A program made the position numbers and the translations under genes. Below the pieces are notes generated by a model. That model had not been told where the DNA came from and searched no databases. It was given only the letters and a program-made list of their open reading frames with translations. 52,011 nucleotides of DNA from Treponema sp. (GTDB taxonomy: Bacteria; Spirochaetota; Spirochaetia; Treponematales; Treponemataceae), in contig JAAYNH010000014.1 in NCBI GenBank assembly GCA_012520945.1, positions 1 through 52,011 on the forward strand. Direction: 5' to 3'. The number at the start of each line of letters is the position of its first letter. Position 1 is the first letter of the stretch. This document shows, in pieces, positions 26,140 to 35,609 of this stretch.

Positions 26140-28284
26140 TTATTTTGAACGACATTTGATTGCTACAATTGTAACATCATCTTCTTGTTCCTTAGATGTA
26201 AAATCTAATAAATCGTTATATAAAAAATTTGTCATCTTTTCTGCCGGATAATTTAAGTTTTCCAAAATAGTTGTTTGAACTCGTGCTTTACCGAAAGGCT
26301 CTCCACGCATAGAAACTGAATCTATTAAACCATCTGAACAAGCAAGTAACATATCTCCGGGATTTAATTTAATTTTTTTAACACGAATTAGTTTTTCAAT
26401 GGATTTTACAAAACCTAAAACGCGACCTTCACCTTGAATTTCAATTACATTATTATATTGTTGATTATACATAAAAAATGCAGGAATTCCACAGTTAATA
26501 TAATAAACCGTATTATCCGTAAAATCCATCAAAGCAAACATTCCGGCAAAAAATGTTCCTTTAGGTAAATTAAATCGTATAAACTCATTTACCTTTTGAA
26601 CCAAAACCTTGAAATCACGAGTTTCAGCCAAAAAAGTACGTACAATAGATTTAATAATTACCATGGACATACTTGCGTTAATACCCTTACCACTTAAATC
26701 ACCAAAAACCATAATATATCGTTCATCTGATAAACGAATAAAATCAACAAATTCACCACCAAGATTACGAGCAGATTTTGAAATATAACCAATATCAATT
26801 TTAGGATTTTCTATTTGGTCAATATTTTCTTGAATAGAACGAATAATTTGACCGGAAAATTTAAGTTCACGGTTTACAGTGCCGACAACACTTTCTTTTA
26901 CAATATTTTTTAAATAATATCCACAAACAAAGAAATATGAATAAAAGTTTTGGAAAACAGTATAGTCATAATCGGTAAAAGCATTTCCAAGTTTTTTAGG
27001 ACCAAGTAAAATAACACCAAAAACTTTGCGACCTTCTTTTAAGACAATCATAGCTTCAGCAAAATTATCATCTAAAACTTTTGCCAATTCTTTTTTTATT
27101 GGAGCTAAAGCATGATGTGTATTTAAATGGTTTTTAAAAATAACCGGATGATTATTATTCAAAATAACATCGAACAAGTTCGGATCCGAATGAATTTTTG
27201 TATTTCTATTTATAGTTGAATATACAGTTGTTAATTCATTTTCATCAAATTCAATTAAAACTTCAACGGAAGAAATATCCAAATGACTTTGTAAAATTTT
27301 TGCAAGTTTTTCACTAATTTGAACAGGAGTCCCATCATAATCAAGTTTTGCCAAATCTTTCTCAAATTCAATTGCATAATCACTTTGATGAAACTTAATT
27401 TTATTTGTTAAAAAACGAATTACATAATAAGATACAAACATTACAACAAAAACAGAGAGTGCAAATAAAACTATAAACATAGAAAAATTTTCTTTGCGCA
27501 AAGGAAAGATATACATTAAAACAATCCCCATAACAATTGCAGGTATCACATATGTATAAAAATTACGTAAAGCAATTGAAAATAAGGATTTAAAATCATA
27601 AAGCAAAGAAATTTTTAATGCTCCATAAATCTGTATAATAAAAACAGTAAATATATAAGGAATAATTGTATTAAACATTGGAGAAATATATTCAGTTGCT
27701 ACATCTGTAAGTTTATAAAGTAAAATTACACTTAAATATGAAAGAGTTATAGCAAAAATTTGTTGAGTATGAATTTTATTTTTTAGGGCATCTGCACGCA
27801 TAAACAAAGTAAGTAAACTAAATGCAGGCAAAATCCAAATAAAAATAAGCTTAAAAATGTATAACCATGTAAAGTCGTCTATACCTATTTCATTACTTTC
27901 AATATATAGTCCCACATCATTTGCTAAGCCAACAGTTTCAAATTGTGTAAGTAAAATATATGCTGAAAATAACACAAGTACAACACCAACAAAAATATGA
28001 TAAAATTTTAATTTTCGATTCGGATACAAAAAACAAAATAAAGCAAACCGAATTGAAAATAACGAAACAAAGAACATCGTTATAATGCCGAAAAAATGAG
28101 TCAATGTATCATTTACAAATAAACCCAATATAATTGTTAATGCATATAAAAAACTAACTACAGTAGCCATAGCAATCATTGAAATGTATTGTTTACTATG
28201 ACTTTCTTTCATTCTGCTATCAACATAAATAAATAATAAAAATAAAGCTATCCCGTTTATTATGTTCAATATACTAAAAGCCAT
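26140..28284 (-). CDS. Membrane PP2C/SpoIIE-type phosphatase with 7-8 transmembrane segments and GAF-like linker
   Basis: Probable sensor phosphatase that dephosphorylates a STAS protein. In the 714-residue protein, residues 1-295 hold seven or eight hydrophobic segments resembling 7TM sensor modules. About 300-460 look GAF-like (LDISSVEVLIEFDENEL, then MIVLKEGRKVFGVILLG). About 480-714 are a SpoIIE/PPM phosphatase domain with the metal-binding Asp motifs VFGDLSGKG, ACSDGLID and EDDVTIVAI. All catalytic acidic residues are present. It lies 3 nt after another SpoIIE gene and 12 nt before the STAS gene, so substrate and enzymes are co-expressed. Confidence 0.9.
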   Translation of the reverse strand: MAFSILNIINGIALFLLFIYVDSRMKESHSKQYISMIAMATVVSFLYALTIILGLFVNDTLTHFFGIITMFFVSLFSIRFALFCFLYPNRKLKFYHIFVGVVLVLFSAYILLTQFETVGLANDVGLYIESNEIGIDDFTWLYIFKLIFIWILPAFSLLTLFMRADALKNKIHTQQIFAITLSYLSVILLYKLTDVATEYISPMFNTIIPYIFTVFIIQIYGALKISLLYDFKSLFSIALRNFYTYVIPAIVMGIVLMYIFPLRKENFSMFIVLFALSVFVVMFVSYYVIRFLTNKIKFHQSDYAIEFEKDLAKLDYDGTPVQISEKLAKILQSHLDISSVEVLIEFDENELTTVYSTINRNTKIHSDPNLFDVILNNNHPVIFKNHLNTHHALAPIKKELAKVLDDNFAEAMIVLKEGRKVFGVILLGPKKLGNAFTDYDYTVFQNFYSYFFVCGYYLKNIVKESVVGTVNRELKFSGQIIRSIQENIDQIENPKIDIGYISKSARNLGGEFVDFIRLSDERYIMVFGDLSGKGINASMSMVIIKSIVRTFLAETRDFKVLVQKVNEFIRFNLPKGTFFAGMFALMDFTDNTVYYINCGIPAFFMYNQQYNNVIEIQGEGRVLGFVKSIEKLIRVKKIKLNPGDMLLACSDGLIDSVSMRGEPFGKARVQTTILENLNYPAEKMTNFLYNDLLDFTSKEQEDDVTIVAIKCRSK

Positions 28285-28287
28285 AAA

Positions 28288-29685
28288 TTACCTCTCAACT
28301 TTTGCTACAAGCATTGTAACGTCGTCGGTAAGACGCTTGTTGCCATTATATTCAAAAACCAAATTTGCAATGTCATTAACAAAATGTTGTGCGGATTTTG
28401 ATGCACTATTTTGAATTGTTTCCAAGTATAAATCCGTATTTCCAAGTTCAACACCATTATCATCCATCGTTTCCGAAACACCGTCAGAAGCCATTAAAAT
28501 CAAATCACCACGGAAAAGCTTTTGTTCTGCAACTTCAAAGTCATCCAAATCAATAATCCCAATGAGACTACAATTTGAAGATAACGGTTTGATTTTGTAA
28601 CCGGCAGGAGTTTGGGTAACAATAATAGGATCAGACATGGATGCATTTATATAGCGTATGGTCATTTTTTGTGTGTCAACAATTCCAATAAACAAAACAG
28701 TATATTTGTCTTGCAAATGCATACCTTTAATGGCACGGTCAATTGCACGAACAATGCCAGCTAAATCTTCTTTATTTTGCATAATTTTTACCGTATTCAT
28801 TACCAAACCCATAACCAAAGCGGCGGCTAATCCTTTTCCGGATACGTCACCGAGCATCAAAAGAGTTTTATGTTCATCTATCGGTAAAACTGCATAATAG
28901 TCACCCGAAACATTAACTAGCGGACGAAAATACGCCGCCAAATCCAACTTCGAAACTACAGGCATTTCTTTAGGTAAAAAAGAACGTTGTGTTTCAGCCA
29001 AAAGTGACCATTCTTTAGAAAGTTCTTCAATTTCACTCAAAGAAGCAATAATTTTTGTTCTTTCTTCAAAACGAGCATATTCATCAATAAGTTTTTGATA
29101 AATAATCGGATCAAATAAACGTGCATATCGACAAAATACATAAAGATGTTTTTTATTATTTGCCAAAAAAAACCCACGGGCATCTTTCATATTTGAAACA
29201 ATTCCCATTTCTCTATCAATAAAATAAATTCCATTCGGCCAATGTTTTGAATAATTCATTTCAAGTTTTTCTATATTTGCTTCAGAACAGGCCATACGAC
29301 TTGGACTATTATAGATTACATAATCATTGGTACGGTCTACATAAAGAACAGAACAATCACCCTCATATTCAACAACATCTTGAATTACTTCAATAAAGTC
29401 ATCTACTGTATAGCTGAATCGAAGTTTATCAATGAAGTGAGTTAACATTCCTGTTTCTCTTGTATTCAAAATACGTTTTTCTAACATAGAAACAGAAAAA
29501 AAAACAACACGTTGTAACAAGTAAAAAAGTGCAAAAAAAACTACTGCTCCAAAAATTAACGGCACAAAAGGGCTATCAGATTTAATTTTTTCTGTAGGCA
29601 GGAAAACTAAAACGAGTATAAAAAAAACAATACCTGTTATTATGTTAGCACTAAGCGTAACCAAACGTCGTTGAGCCTTAAACAT
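28288..29685 (-). CDS. Membrane-anchored PP2C/SpoIIE-type phosphatase (RsbU-like)
   Basis: A 465-residue protein. Two N-terminal membrane segments (about 12-30 and 38-58) are followed by a GAF-like or unclassified region (about 80-210), a short coiled stretch, and a SpoIIE phosphatase domain (about 230-465). The metal motifs are VSGDYYAVLP, MLGDVSGKGLAAAL, MASDGVSE and TDDVTMLVA. It is the first gene of phosphatase-phosphatase-STAS-VanY. Having two phosphatases with different sensor regions suggests two inputs converging on one STAS switch. Exact signals are unknown. Confidence 0.9.
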   Translation of the reverse strand: MFKAQRRLVTLSANIITGIVFFILVLVFLPTEKIKSDSPFVPLIFGAVVFFALFYLLQRVVFFSVSMLEKRILNTRETGMLTHFIDKLRFSYTVDDFIEVIQDVVEYEGDCSVLYVDRTNDYVIYNSPSRMACSEANIEKLEMNYSKHWPNGIYFIDREMGIVSNMKDARGFFLANNKKHLYVFCRYARLFDPIIYQKLIDEYARFEERTKIIASLSEIEELSKEWSLLAETQRSFLPKEMPVVSKLDLAAYFRPLVNVSGDYYAVLPIDEHKTLLMLGDVSGKGLAAALVMGLVMNTVKIMQNKEDLAGIVRAIDRAIKGMHLQDKYTVLFIGIVDTQKMTIRYINASMSDPIIVTQTPAGYKIKPLSSNCSLIGIIDLDDFEVAEQKLFRGDLILMASDGVSETMDDNGVELGNTDLYLETIQNSASKSAQHFVNDIANLVFEYNGNKRLTDDVTMLVAKVER

Positions 29686-29773
29686 GGAAACCCCTAAAAT
29701 ATTTTTTTAAAAGCAAAAAATGCTTCTCTATATTATACCACATTATCGGCAAAAAAAGTGAAAAAAAATACTA

Positions 29774-30898
29774 TTAATTGCTTAATTCGGAAAGAGGTAC
29801 CATCTTTGGACTGTCGTTTTCGCCTTGAATCTTAGAAACTTCTTCAAAAAGAGCTTTGGCTTTAAGTGACAGGCGTTCAGGGATTTTAATTATTATTTTT
29901 ATATATAAATCCCCTTTTCGCGACGAATTAGTAAAAGGAACTCCTTCTTCTTTTACGCGCAAAAGTTTTCCGTATTGAGTACCTGCCGGAACTTTAATTT
30001 TTATTTTTCTGCCATCCAAAAGAGTAATTTGAATATCCGCTCCTAAGGTTGCTTGTGTAACGGAAATTGGAATTGCACAATATAAATCATTACCGTTACG
30101 TTCAAAAAATTTATGTGGTGTAACATGCAAAAAGACAATCAAATCACCTGACGGCCCTCCATTTGTGCCGGCATCTCCCTGCCCTGGAATTGTGATGCGT
30201 TTTCCGTCATGCACTCCGGCAGGAATTGTAATTTTCATTGTGCGTTTTTTTGATTCGACTCCGGAACCGGAACACGAACGACATGGATTTTCGATTATGC
30301 TACCAGTACCGTTACAAGTAGGGCAACTTTGTGCAACACTGAAAAAGCCGGCACTTCTACGAACTTGACCGGCTCCTTGACACGTATTGCAAGTTTTGCG
30401 TTTTGCACCATCTGTTCCACCGGTACCACCACATGTTTCACACTTTTCATTATGTTGAAAAGTTATTTCAGCCTTTGTGCCATAAACTGCATCTGCAAAC
30501 GGAATTTCCAAATCATAACGCAAACTTGCACCTTGGTTTGCCGAATTAGCCGAACGTGAACGATTCGAACCAAAACCGCCACCAAAAAAATTTCCAAAGA
30601 CACTACCAAAATCTCCAAAAATATCTTCAAAATCGCGGAAAACGTTAGAATAATCAGTAGTACCGCCCATACCTTCAAGGCCGGCAAACCCATATTGATC
30701 ATAAAGTTGTCTTTTATTATCATCAGACAAAACTTCATATGCCTCGGTAGCTTCCTTAAATTTTTCTTCAGCTTCTTTATCGCCAGGGTTTTTATCAGGA
30801 TGATATTTAATTGCAAGTTTACGATAACCTTTTTTTATGTCATCTTTTGTTGCACCTTTTTGCACACCCAGTACTTCGTAATAATCTCTTTTAGTCAT
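29774..30898 (-). CDS. dnaJ: Chaperone DnaJ
   Basis: Hsp40 co-chaperone that delivers substrates to DnaK and stimulates its ATPase. The 374-residue protein has all type I domains: J domain with HPD ([10 protein letters not shown]), Gly/Phe-rich region (about 75-120), four CxxCxGxG zinc repeats ([32 protein letters not shown]) and the C-terminal substrate-binding domain. It follows dnaK after a 175-nt gap containing a terminator-like hairpin and its own predicted promoter, so it can be expressed separately. GAGA precedes the ATG. Confidence 0.97.
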   Translation of the reverse strand: MTKRDYYEVLGVQKGATKDDIKKGYRKLAIKYHPDKNPGDKEAEEKFKEATEAYEVLSDDNKRQLYDQYGFAGLEGMGGTTDYSNVFRDFEDIFGDFGSVFGNFFGGGFGSNRSRSANSANQGASLRYDLEIPFADAVYGTKAEITFQHNEKCETCGGTGGTDGAKRKTCNTCQGAGQVRRSAGFFSVAQSCPTCNGTGSIIENPCRSCSGSGVESKKRTMKITIPAGVHDGKRITIPGQGDAGTNGGPSGDLIVFLHVTPHKFFERNGNDLYCAIPISVTQATLGADIQITLLDGRKIKIKVPAGTQYGKLLRVKEEGVPFTNSSRKGDLYIKIIIKIPERLSLKAKALFEEVSKIQGENDSPKMVPLSELSN

Positions 30899-30918
30899 TC
30901 TCGTTTATAACCTTAATT

Positions 30919-30946
30919 AATATAAAATAAATATATCAAATTTCAA
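30919..30946 (-). promoter_or_regulatory. Predicted promoter of dnaJ
   Basis: On the minus strand TTGAAA (30946-30941) and TATATT (30924-30919) are separated by 16 nt, about 20 nt upstream of the dnaJ ATG. Confidence 0.45.
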
Positions 30947-31018
30947 ATAAATAGTAAATAATAGTAAAAAAACGTAAAAATTCTTAATATAATTTAACTT
31001 CTATAAAAGTAAACAAAA

Positions 31019-31055
31019 GAAAAGAGGAACTACATATGTAATTCCTCTCTTTTCA
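31019..31055 (-). terminator. Terminator-like hairpin after dnaK
   Basis: GAGGAA pairs with TTCCTC around a palindromic core TACATATGTA, flanked by A- and T-rich arms. Read on the minus strand it ends in CTTTTCTTTT, an imperfect T tract, so it may be only a partial terminator before dnaJ. Confidence 0.55.
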
Positions 31056-31073
31056 AATAACAATAAAAACTAC

Positions 31074-33011
31074 TTATTTTTTATCATCATCATCAACAAA
31101 TTCATAGTCAACATCGTCCGCTTTACCGCTTGTAGGACCGCTATTACCGGCGTTTGCATTTTCACCTGTATCAGCACTTCCCATATCAGGTCCTGCTTGT
31201 CCGGTAGCAGCTTGTTGTTTATAAACTTCTTCAGCTATTTTATAAGATGCTTGTTTCAATGCTTCAGTTTTTGCTTTAATTTCTTCAACATTATCATTTT
31301 GTAAAGCTTGTTTTAATTCTGCAGATGCTTTTTCAATCGAATCTTTGTCAGCAGGACTAACTTTATCGCCCAAATCTTTCAAAGATTTTTCCGTTGCATA
31401 AAGCAAACTGTCACCTTCATTACGAACCTCAACCGCTTCTCTTTGCTTTTTATCGGCTTCAGCATTTGCTTCTGCTTCTTTTACCATGCGATCAATATCA
31501 TTATCACTTAAGCCGCTTGATGACTCAATACGAACACTTTGTTCTTTTCCGGTTCCCAAATCCTTTGCAGAAACATGAACAATACCATTTGCGTCAATGT
31601 CAAAAGTAACTTCAATTTGCGGAACGCCACGAGGAGCTGCAGGAATGCCGATTAAGTCAAAACGTCCCAATGTACGGTTATGTGATGCCATTTCGCGTTC
31701 CCCTTGAAGAACGTGAATAGATACTGCCGTTTGTCCATCTTCTGCTGTTGAGAAAATTTGACTCTTACGTGTAGGAATGGTTGTATTACGTGGAATAAGT
31801 TTTGTGAAAACTCCACCCATCGTTTCAATTCCTAAAGAAAGAGGTGTAACATCAAGCAAAAGGACGTCTTTAACATCGCCACCTAAAATACCGCCTTGTA
31901 TAGCGGCACCTACTGCAACTGCTTCATCAGGATTTACACCTTTTGAGCCTTCTTTGCCAAACACTTCTTTAATAACTTGCATAACTTTAGGCATACGTGT
32001 TGAACCGCCAACCAAAAGAACTTCATCAATTTGATCTGCTGAAACACCGGCATCTTTCAATGCTTTATAGCAAGGTTCTTTTGAACGTTCAAGTAAATCT
32101 TCCGTCATTTGTTCAAATTTTGCACGACTTAAAGATTTTTGTAAGTGTTTAGGCCCTGTAGCATCAGCAGTAATAAACGGAAGATTAATTTCCGTATTAA
32201 TAACGTTTGAAAGCTCAATCTTTGCTTTTTCTGCAGCTTCACGAAGACGTTGCAATGCCATACGATCCTGTGACAAATCAATGCCCGTATCGGATTTAAA
32301 TTCATCCACAAGCCAGTTTATAATTTTACGATCAAAATCATCTCCACCAAGATGTGTATCACCGTTTGTTGATTTTACTTCAAAAACACCGTCTCCAAGC
32401 TCAAGAATTGAAATATCAAACGTTCCACCACCAAGGTCATAAACAGCTATAAGTTTTTCTTTTTTCTGATCCTTGTTAAAACCGTAAGCCAATGATGCAG
32501 CTGTTGGTTCATTAATAATTCTTTTTACATCCAAACCGGCAATCTTACCTGCATCTTTTGTTGCTTGACGTTGTGCATCATTAAAATATGCAGGAACAGT
32601 AATTACAGCTTCAGTAACTTCTTCACCAAGATAATCTTCTGCTGTTTTTTTCATTTTTTGCAAAATAAATGCAGAAATTTCTTGAGGTGAATATGGTTTA
32701 CCATTAATATCAATACGAACATCATTTCCATTATCAATTACATGATATGGCATTAACTTTGCTTCACCGGAAAGTTCGCTATAACGATGACCTATAAAAC
32801 GCTTAATTGAATAAACTGTGTTCTCCGGATTTGTAATCATTTGGTTTTTTGCAGGTTGCCCGACAATACGTTCTCCTTTTGCAGTAAATCCGACAATAGA
32901 TGGAGTTGTTCTTCCTCCTTCAGAGTTTTGAATAACTACGGCCTCTCCACCTTCCATAACCGAAACACATGAGTTTGTTGTTCCTAAATCAATACCAATA
33001 ATTTTTCCCAT
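31074..33011 (-). CDS. dnaK: Chaperone DnaK (Hsp70)
   Basis: The central ATP-driven chaperone. The 645-residue protein has the N-terminal nucleotide-binding signature [17 protein letters not shown], the [21 protein letters not shown] and [16 protein letters not shown] phosphate loops, the hydrophobic linker [15 protein letters not shown], the substrate-binding domain, a helical lid and the EF-rich tail ending [18 protein letters not shown] precedes the ATG. It follows grpE by 115 nt. Confidence 0.98.
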   Translation of the reverse strand: MGKIIGIDLGTTNSCVSVMEGGEAVVIQNSEGGRTTPSIVGFTAKGERIVGQPAKNQMITNPENTVYSIKRFIGHRYSELSGEAKLMPYHVIDNGNDVRIDINGKPYSPQEISAFILQKMKKTAEDYLGEEVTEAVITVPAYFNDAQRQATKDAGKIAGLDVKRIINEPTAASLAYGFNKDQKKEKLIAVYDLGGGTFDISILELGDGVFEVKSTNGDTHLGGDDFDRKIINWLVDEFKSDTGIDLSQDRMALQRLREAAEKAKIELSNVINTEINLPFITADATGPKHLQKSLSRAKFEQMTEDLLERSKEPCYKALKDAGVSADQIDEVLLVGGSTRMPKVMQVIKEVFGKEGSKGVNPDEAVAVGAAIQGGILGGDVKDVLLLDVTPLSLGIETMGGVFTKLIPRNTTIPTRKSQIFSTAEDGQTAVSIHVLQGEREMASHNRTLGRFDLIGIPAAPRGVPQIEVTFDIDANGIVHVSAKDLGTGKEQSVRIESSSGLSDNDIDRMVKEAEANAEADKKQREAVEVRNEGDSLLYATEKSLKDLGDKVSPADKDSIEKASAELKQALQNDNVEEIKAKTEALKQASYKIAEEVYKQQAATGQAGPDMGSADTGENANAGNSGPTSGKADDVDYEFVDDDDKK

Positions 33012-33126
33012 TTTATATTCTCCTTACTAGGTAACATACTAATGCCTCAAAAAGCATAGTATTTATAATATCCTTAAAAAAATTTATTTATATGTATCCA
33101 TCTTTATTTTAAAAACGATACAAATT

Positions 33127-33741
33127 CTAATTTTCAACGCTTCCGTCCGGCATATGAACCATTACTTTTGCAGGACGAATTACTCTCTCTTTTAACATAT
33201 ACCCTTTTAAATATACTTCAGCACACACCGGCTCGGCAACCGGCATTTGTAAACTCCCTATCGCTTCATGTTTGTCATGATCAAAAGGATCTCCAACTAC
33301 ACCATAACATGTTAAATTATATTTTGCCTCCAACATACTTGAAAGTTGTTTATTTATCATTTGCACACCGTCAACAAAACCAATAACTTCAGCATTTTCA
33401 ACTGCAGGCTTTGCAACCAAAGCTCTGTCAAAGTCATCCAAAATTGAAATCAAGTCCGTTAATAGATTTGTATTCGCATAATCAAACGCTTCCTGTTTCT
33501 CACGAATCATTCTTTTTCGATAATTGTCAAAATCAGCAACTTTACGCAAATATGAATCTTTTAATTCGGTATTTTCTTTTTGAAGTTCGCTAAACCTTTC
33601 TTCCAAAGTTTTCTCTTCTTCTAAATTATCTTCTTTTTGTTCTAAAATAACCTCATCGTTTTGCACTTCAGTTGCTTCTGTTTGTTCTGTTGTAAAATTT
33701 TCGTCCTGATTTAACTCTTCATTTTTTTCTTTTTCACTCAT
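33127..33741 (-). CDS. grpE: Nucleotide exchange factor GrpE
   Basis: Exchanges ADP for ATP on DnaK. The 204-residue protein has an acidic, low-complexity N-terminus (Glu/Gln/Asn-rich, about 1-45), the long dimerisation helix (ELQKENTELKDSYLRKVADFDN), and the beta domain with HDKHEAIG and the final GYMLKERVIRPAKVMV box. No hrcA precedes it and no CIRCE palindrome is visible upstream. A TATAAT (33788-33783) lies 42 nt before the ATG without a good -35, so heat control, if any, uses another mechanism. It is divergent from a lipoprotein gene. Confidence 0.95.
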   Translation of the reverse strand: MSEKEKNEELNQDENFTTEQTEATEVQNDEVILEQKEDNLEEEKTLEERFSELQKENTELKDSYLRKVADFDNYRKRMIREKQEAFDYANTNLLTDLISILDDFDRALVAKPAVENAEVIGFVDGVQMINKQLSSMLEAKYNLTCYGVVGDPFDHDKHEAIGSLQMPVAEPVCAEVYLKGYMLKERVIRPAKVMVHMPDGSVEN

Positions 33742-33913
33742 GAATAAAAAACCTCAACTTCTTATTTATATATTTATTCTATATTATAAAGATACAAAAA
33801 AACGATAAAGGGGTCAAGAAAATTTAAAAAAAGTCTTAAAAAAAATGTTATAAAAGTTTCTATTCTTAAAAAGTTGAAAAAAATATCGATAAAAAAAAAG
33901 TTGATTTTTTTAG

Positions 33914-33943
33914 TTGACAATTTTATAAAATGATAGTTATAAT
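33914..33943 (+). promoter_or_regulatory. Near-consensus sigma70 promoter of the lipoprotein gene
   Basis: Exact TTGACA (33914-33919) and exact TATAAT (33938-33943) are separated by 18 nt within AT-rich upstream DNA. This is the best-matching promoter in the window and implies high constitutive expression. Confidence 0.85.
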
Positions 33944-33991
33944 ATAAATGTATTTTCTGTGTATGCAGAAAAAATTTCAGGAGGTTTTTAT

Positions 33992-34543
33992 ATGAAAAAA
34001 ACTTTATTAGTTGTTTGTATTGCTTTGTTGGCAGTACTTTTTGTTGCTTGTGGTTCAGAACCGGCACCTGCTCCTGCTCCAGCACCGGCTCCTGCAGCAC
34101 CTGTAAAAGCAGAAACTACACCTGTAAAAACAGTAGCTTTCAGTGGTAAAGAACTTAAAATCGAACTTGAAGATATGTCTTTAACAAACTGTGAAATTTT
34201 TGCAGATCCTACAGCATCAGGCGGAAAAGCAGTAAAAATACTCGCTGATGACTCAACAGCAATAATTAATGTTACACTTCCAAAAGGTGAATACACAGGT
34301 CTAGTAAATGAAAATGCTCCGGACGGTGCACACGATGCTTTCTACGTATTCCTTGATGACAAAGCATATCGCTGTTACCCAAGTGATCCTCCAATTGGTG
34401 GTTGGGAATTGACAGAACGCACACCTATGGCAATTACAGTTGAAGCTGACAAAACTTTCCAATTGAAAGTTACTCCTCACTCACCTGCACGCAAAGGTGA
34501 AACAGGTATGGCTCTTGACTATATCATCATTACAAAAGACTAA
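33992..34543 (+). CDS. Abundant-type lipoprotein with Pro-Ala linker and carbohydrate-binding-like domain
   Basis: A 183-residue lipoprotein. The signal peptide MKKTLLVVCIALLAVLFVAC ends in the lipobox FVAC. It is followed by a Pro-Ala linker (EPAPAPAP repeat, about 24-36), then a beta-rich domain of about 130 residues that ends MALDYIIITKD. The last strand and the overall pattern recall CBM6/CBM35-type glycan-binding sandwiches, but this is a loose resemblance. The start is the ATG at 33992, with a perfect AGGAGG 7 nt upstream. The consensus promoter, ideal ribosome site and strong terminator indicate a highly expressed surface or periplasmic lipoprotein. Confidence 0.85.
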   Translation: MKKTLLVVCIALLAVLFVACGSEPAPAPAPAPAPAAPVKAETTPVKTVAFSGKELKIELEDMSLTNCEIFADPTASGGKAVKILADDSTAIINVTLPKGEYTGLVNENAPDGAHDAFYVFLDDKAYRCYPSDPPIGGWELTERTPMAITVEADKTFQLKVTPHSPARKGETGMALDYIIITKD

Positions 34544-34561
34544 TTTTAGTTAATTTAGAGT

Positions 34562-34609
34562 ACTAAAAAAAAGCCGACCTCTCGTATAGATGTCGGTTTT
34601 TTTTAGTAT
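34562..34609 (+). terminator. Strong bidirectional terminator between the lipoprotein gene and the convergent gene
   Basis: ACTAAAAAAAAGCCGAC pairs with GTCGGTTTTTTTTAGT (one G-U pair) around a 13-nt loop. The A and T runs allow termination on both strands. Confidence 0.85.
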
Positions 34610-34613
34610 TTTA

Positions 34614-35564
34614 CTAAACAATTTCCCAAGACGGCTCTAAATCTCCGGGAAAAACTCGCACTGTTGTATATTCCATGCAAGCATTTTCATAAAAATCCGC
34701 AATGTCATAAATCTGTGCAGAAAGTACATCTTCAGGATGGTAAGAAAGTTCTACAATTGTTTCAATTAGTTCATGGGCAGCTCTAGAAAACGCACCTTGA
34801 ATTTTAACAAAATCGGAAATGACAGGAAAATAATGAACAATATTTTTTTCTTCATACTTAAGTTTTAAAAAAAGTAATTGCATTTTTTCTATATCAATAT
34901 GATTTGCCGTCTGAGGAGAAAACATACTTGATTCATCACAATTATTACAAAGTTGCCATTCTGCAAAATCACTAAAAAAATGTGCCGGTCTAATTTTTAA
35001 TGAATGACAAGCAGACAAAAACCACGGTACAGCTCTGCCACTCGTATAAAAAGTTGCCACCGAAAAGCATATTGTCTTGATTTTTTTAATATCAACTGAA
35101 GATAGTGTTGCAGTGGGAATAATACTATCAGTATAGAATTCCAGGTGATTTGGATATAAATTAATTGAAAAATCAAGCAAATTTTTAAAGACTTTGAATG
35201 ATGGTATTTTTTCAGGAAAAATAAAACCATAAACAATGCCAAAATCATTTAAAAGTCCAATTTTTTTGTTCAAATTTTTACGTACAAAAGCATCTGTGGT
35301 GACATTCTCCGGTAAATCAATTGTTATAGATGAATAAATTTCACACAAAGCCTTAACTACAGATGTGTCAATGTTGTCAATTTGCACAAAAAAACTAAAA
35401 TGCACATTTGGGCAAAGTGAACGTACTTTTCCTAAAAAACGCAAAAAAACCGCTCTATCCGAAGTAATCGCCTTATCATTTACCGTTACTTCCGTTATAC
35501 CTTTTTTTTCAAGATTTTCAAGAGAATTTTCTAACTGTTTGCCTGAAAAACTATACTCTTTCAT
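34614..35564 (-). CDS. Unrecognised 316-residue cytoplasmic protein
   Basis: I do not recognise a family. There is no signal peptide or membrane segment. The sequence alternates strands and helices (TEVTVNDKAITS, VHFSFFVQID, SSITIDLPEN, GIVYGFIFPEK, HLEFYTDSIIP), a pattern like a partial TIM barrel such as radical-SAM proteins, but no CxxxCxxC cluster is present. A CNNCDES motif occurs near residue 210. No Shine-Dalgarno precedes the ATG. It is flanked by the lipoprotein terminator and asnA (45 nt upstream), so it may be co-transcribed with asnA. Confidence 0.65.
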   Translation of the reverse strand: MKEYSFSGKQLENSLENLEKKGITEVTVNDKAITSDRAVFLRFLGKVRSLCPNVHFSFFVQIDNIDTSVVKALCEIYSSITIDLPENVTTDAFVRKNLNKKIGLLNDFGIVYGFIFPEKIPSFKVFKNLLDFSINLYPNHLEFYTDSIIPTATLSSVDIKKIKTICFSVATFYTSGRAVPWFLSACHSLKIRPAHFFSDFAEWQLCNNCDESSMFSPQTANHIDIEKMQLLFLKLKYEEKNIVHYFPVISDFVKIQGAFSRAAHELIETIVELSYHPEDVLSAQIYDIADFYENACMEYTTVRVFPGDLEPSWEIV

Positions 35565-35609
35565 AAATTTAATTTTGAGTATATATTTTTTAAATACTTC
35601 ATTGGTTAA

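Noticed and set aside
33742-33990. CIRCE heat-shock operator upstream of grpE
   Set aside because: No TTAGCACTC-N9-GAGTGCTAA-like palindrome is visible, and hrcA is absent next to grpE.
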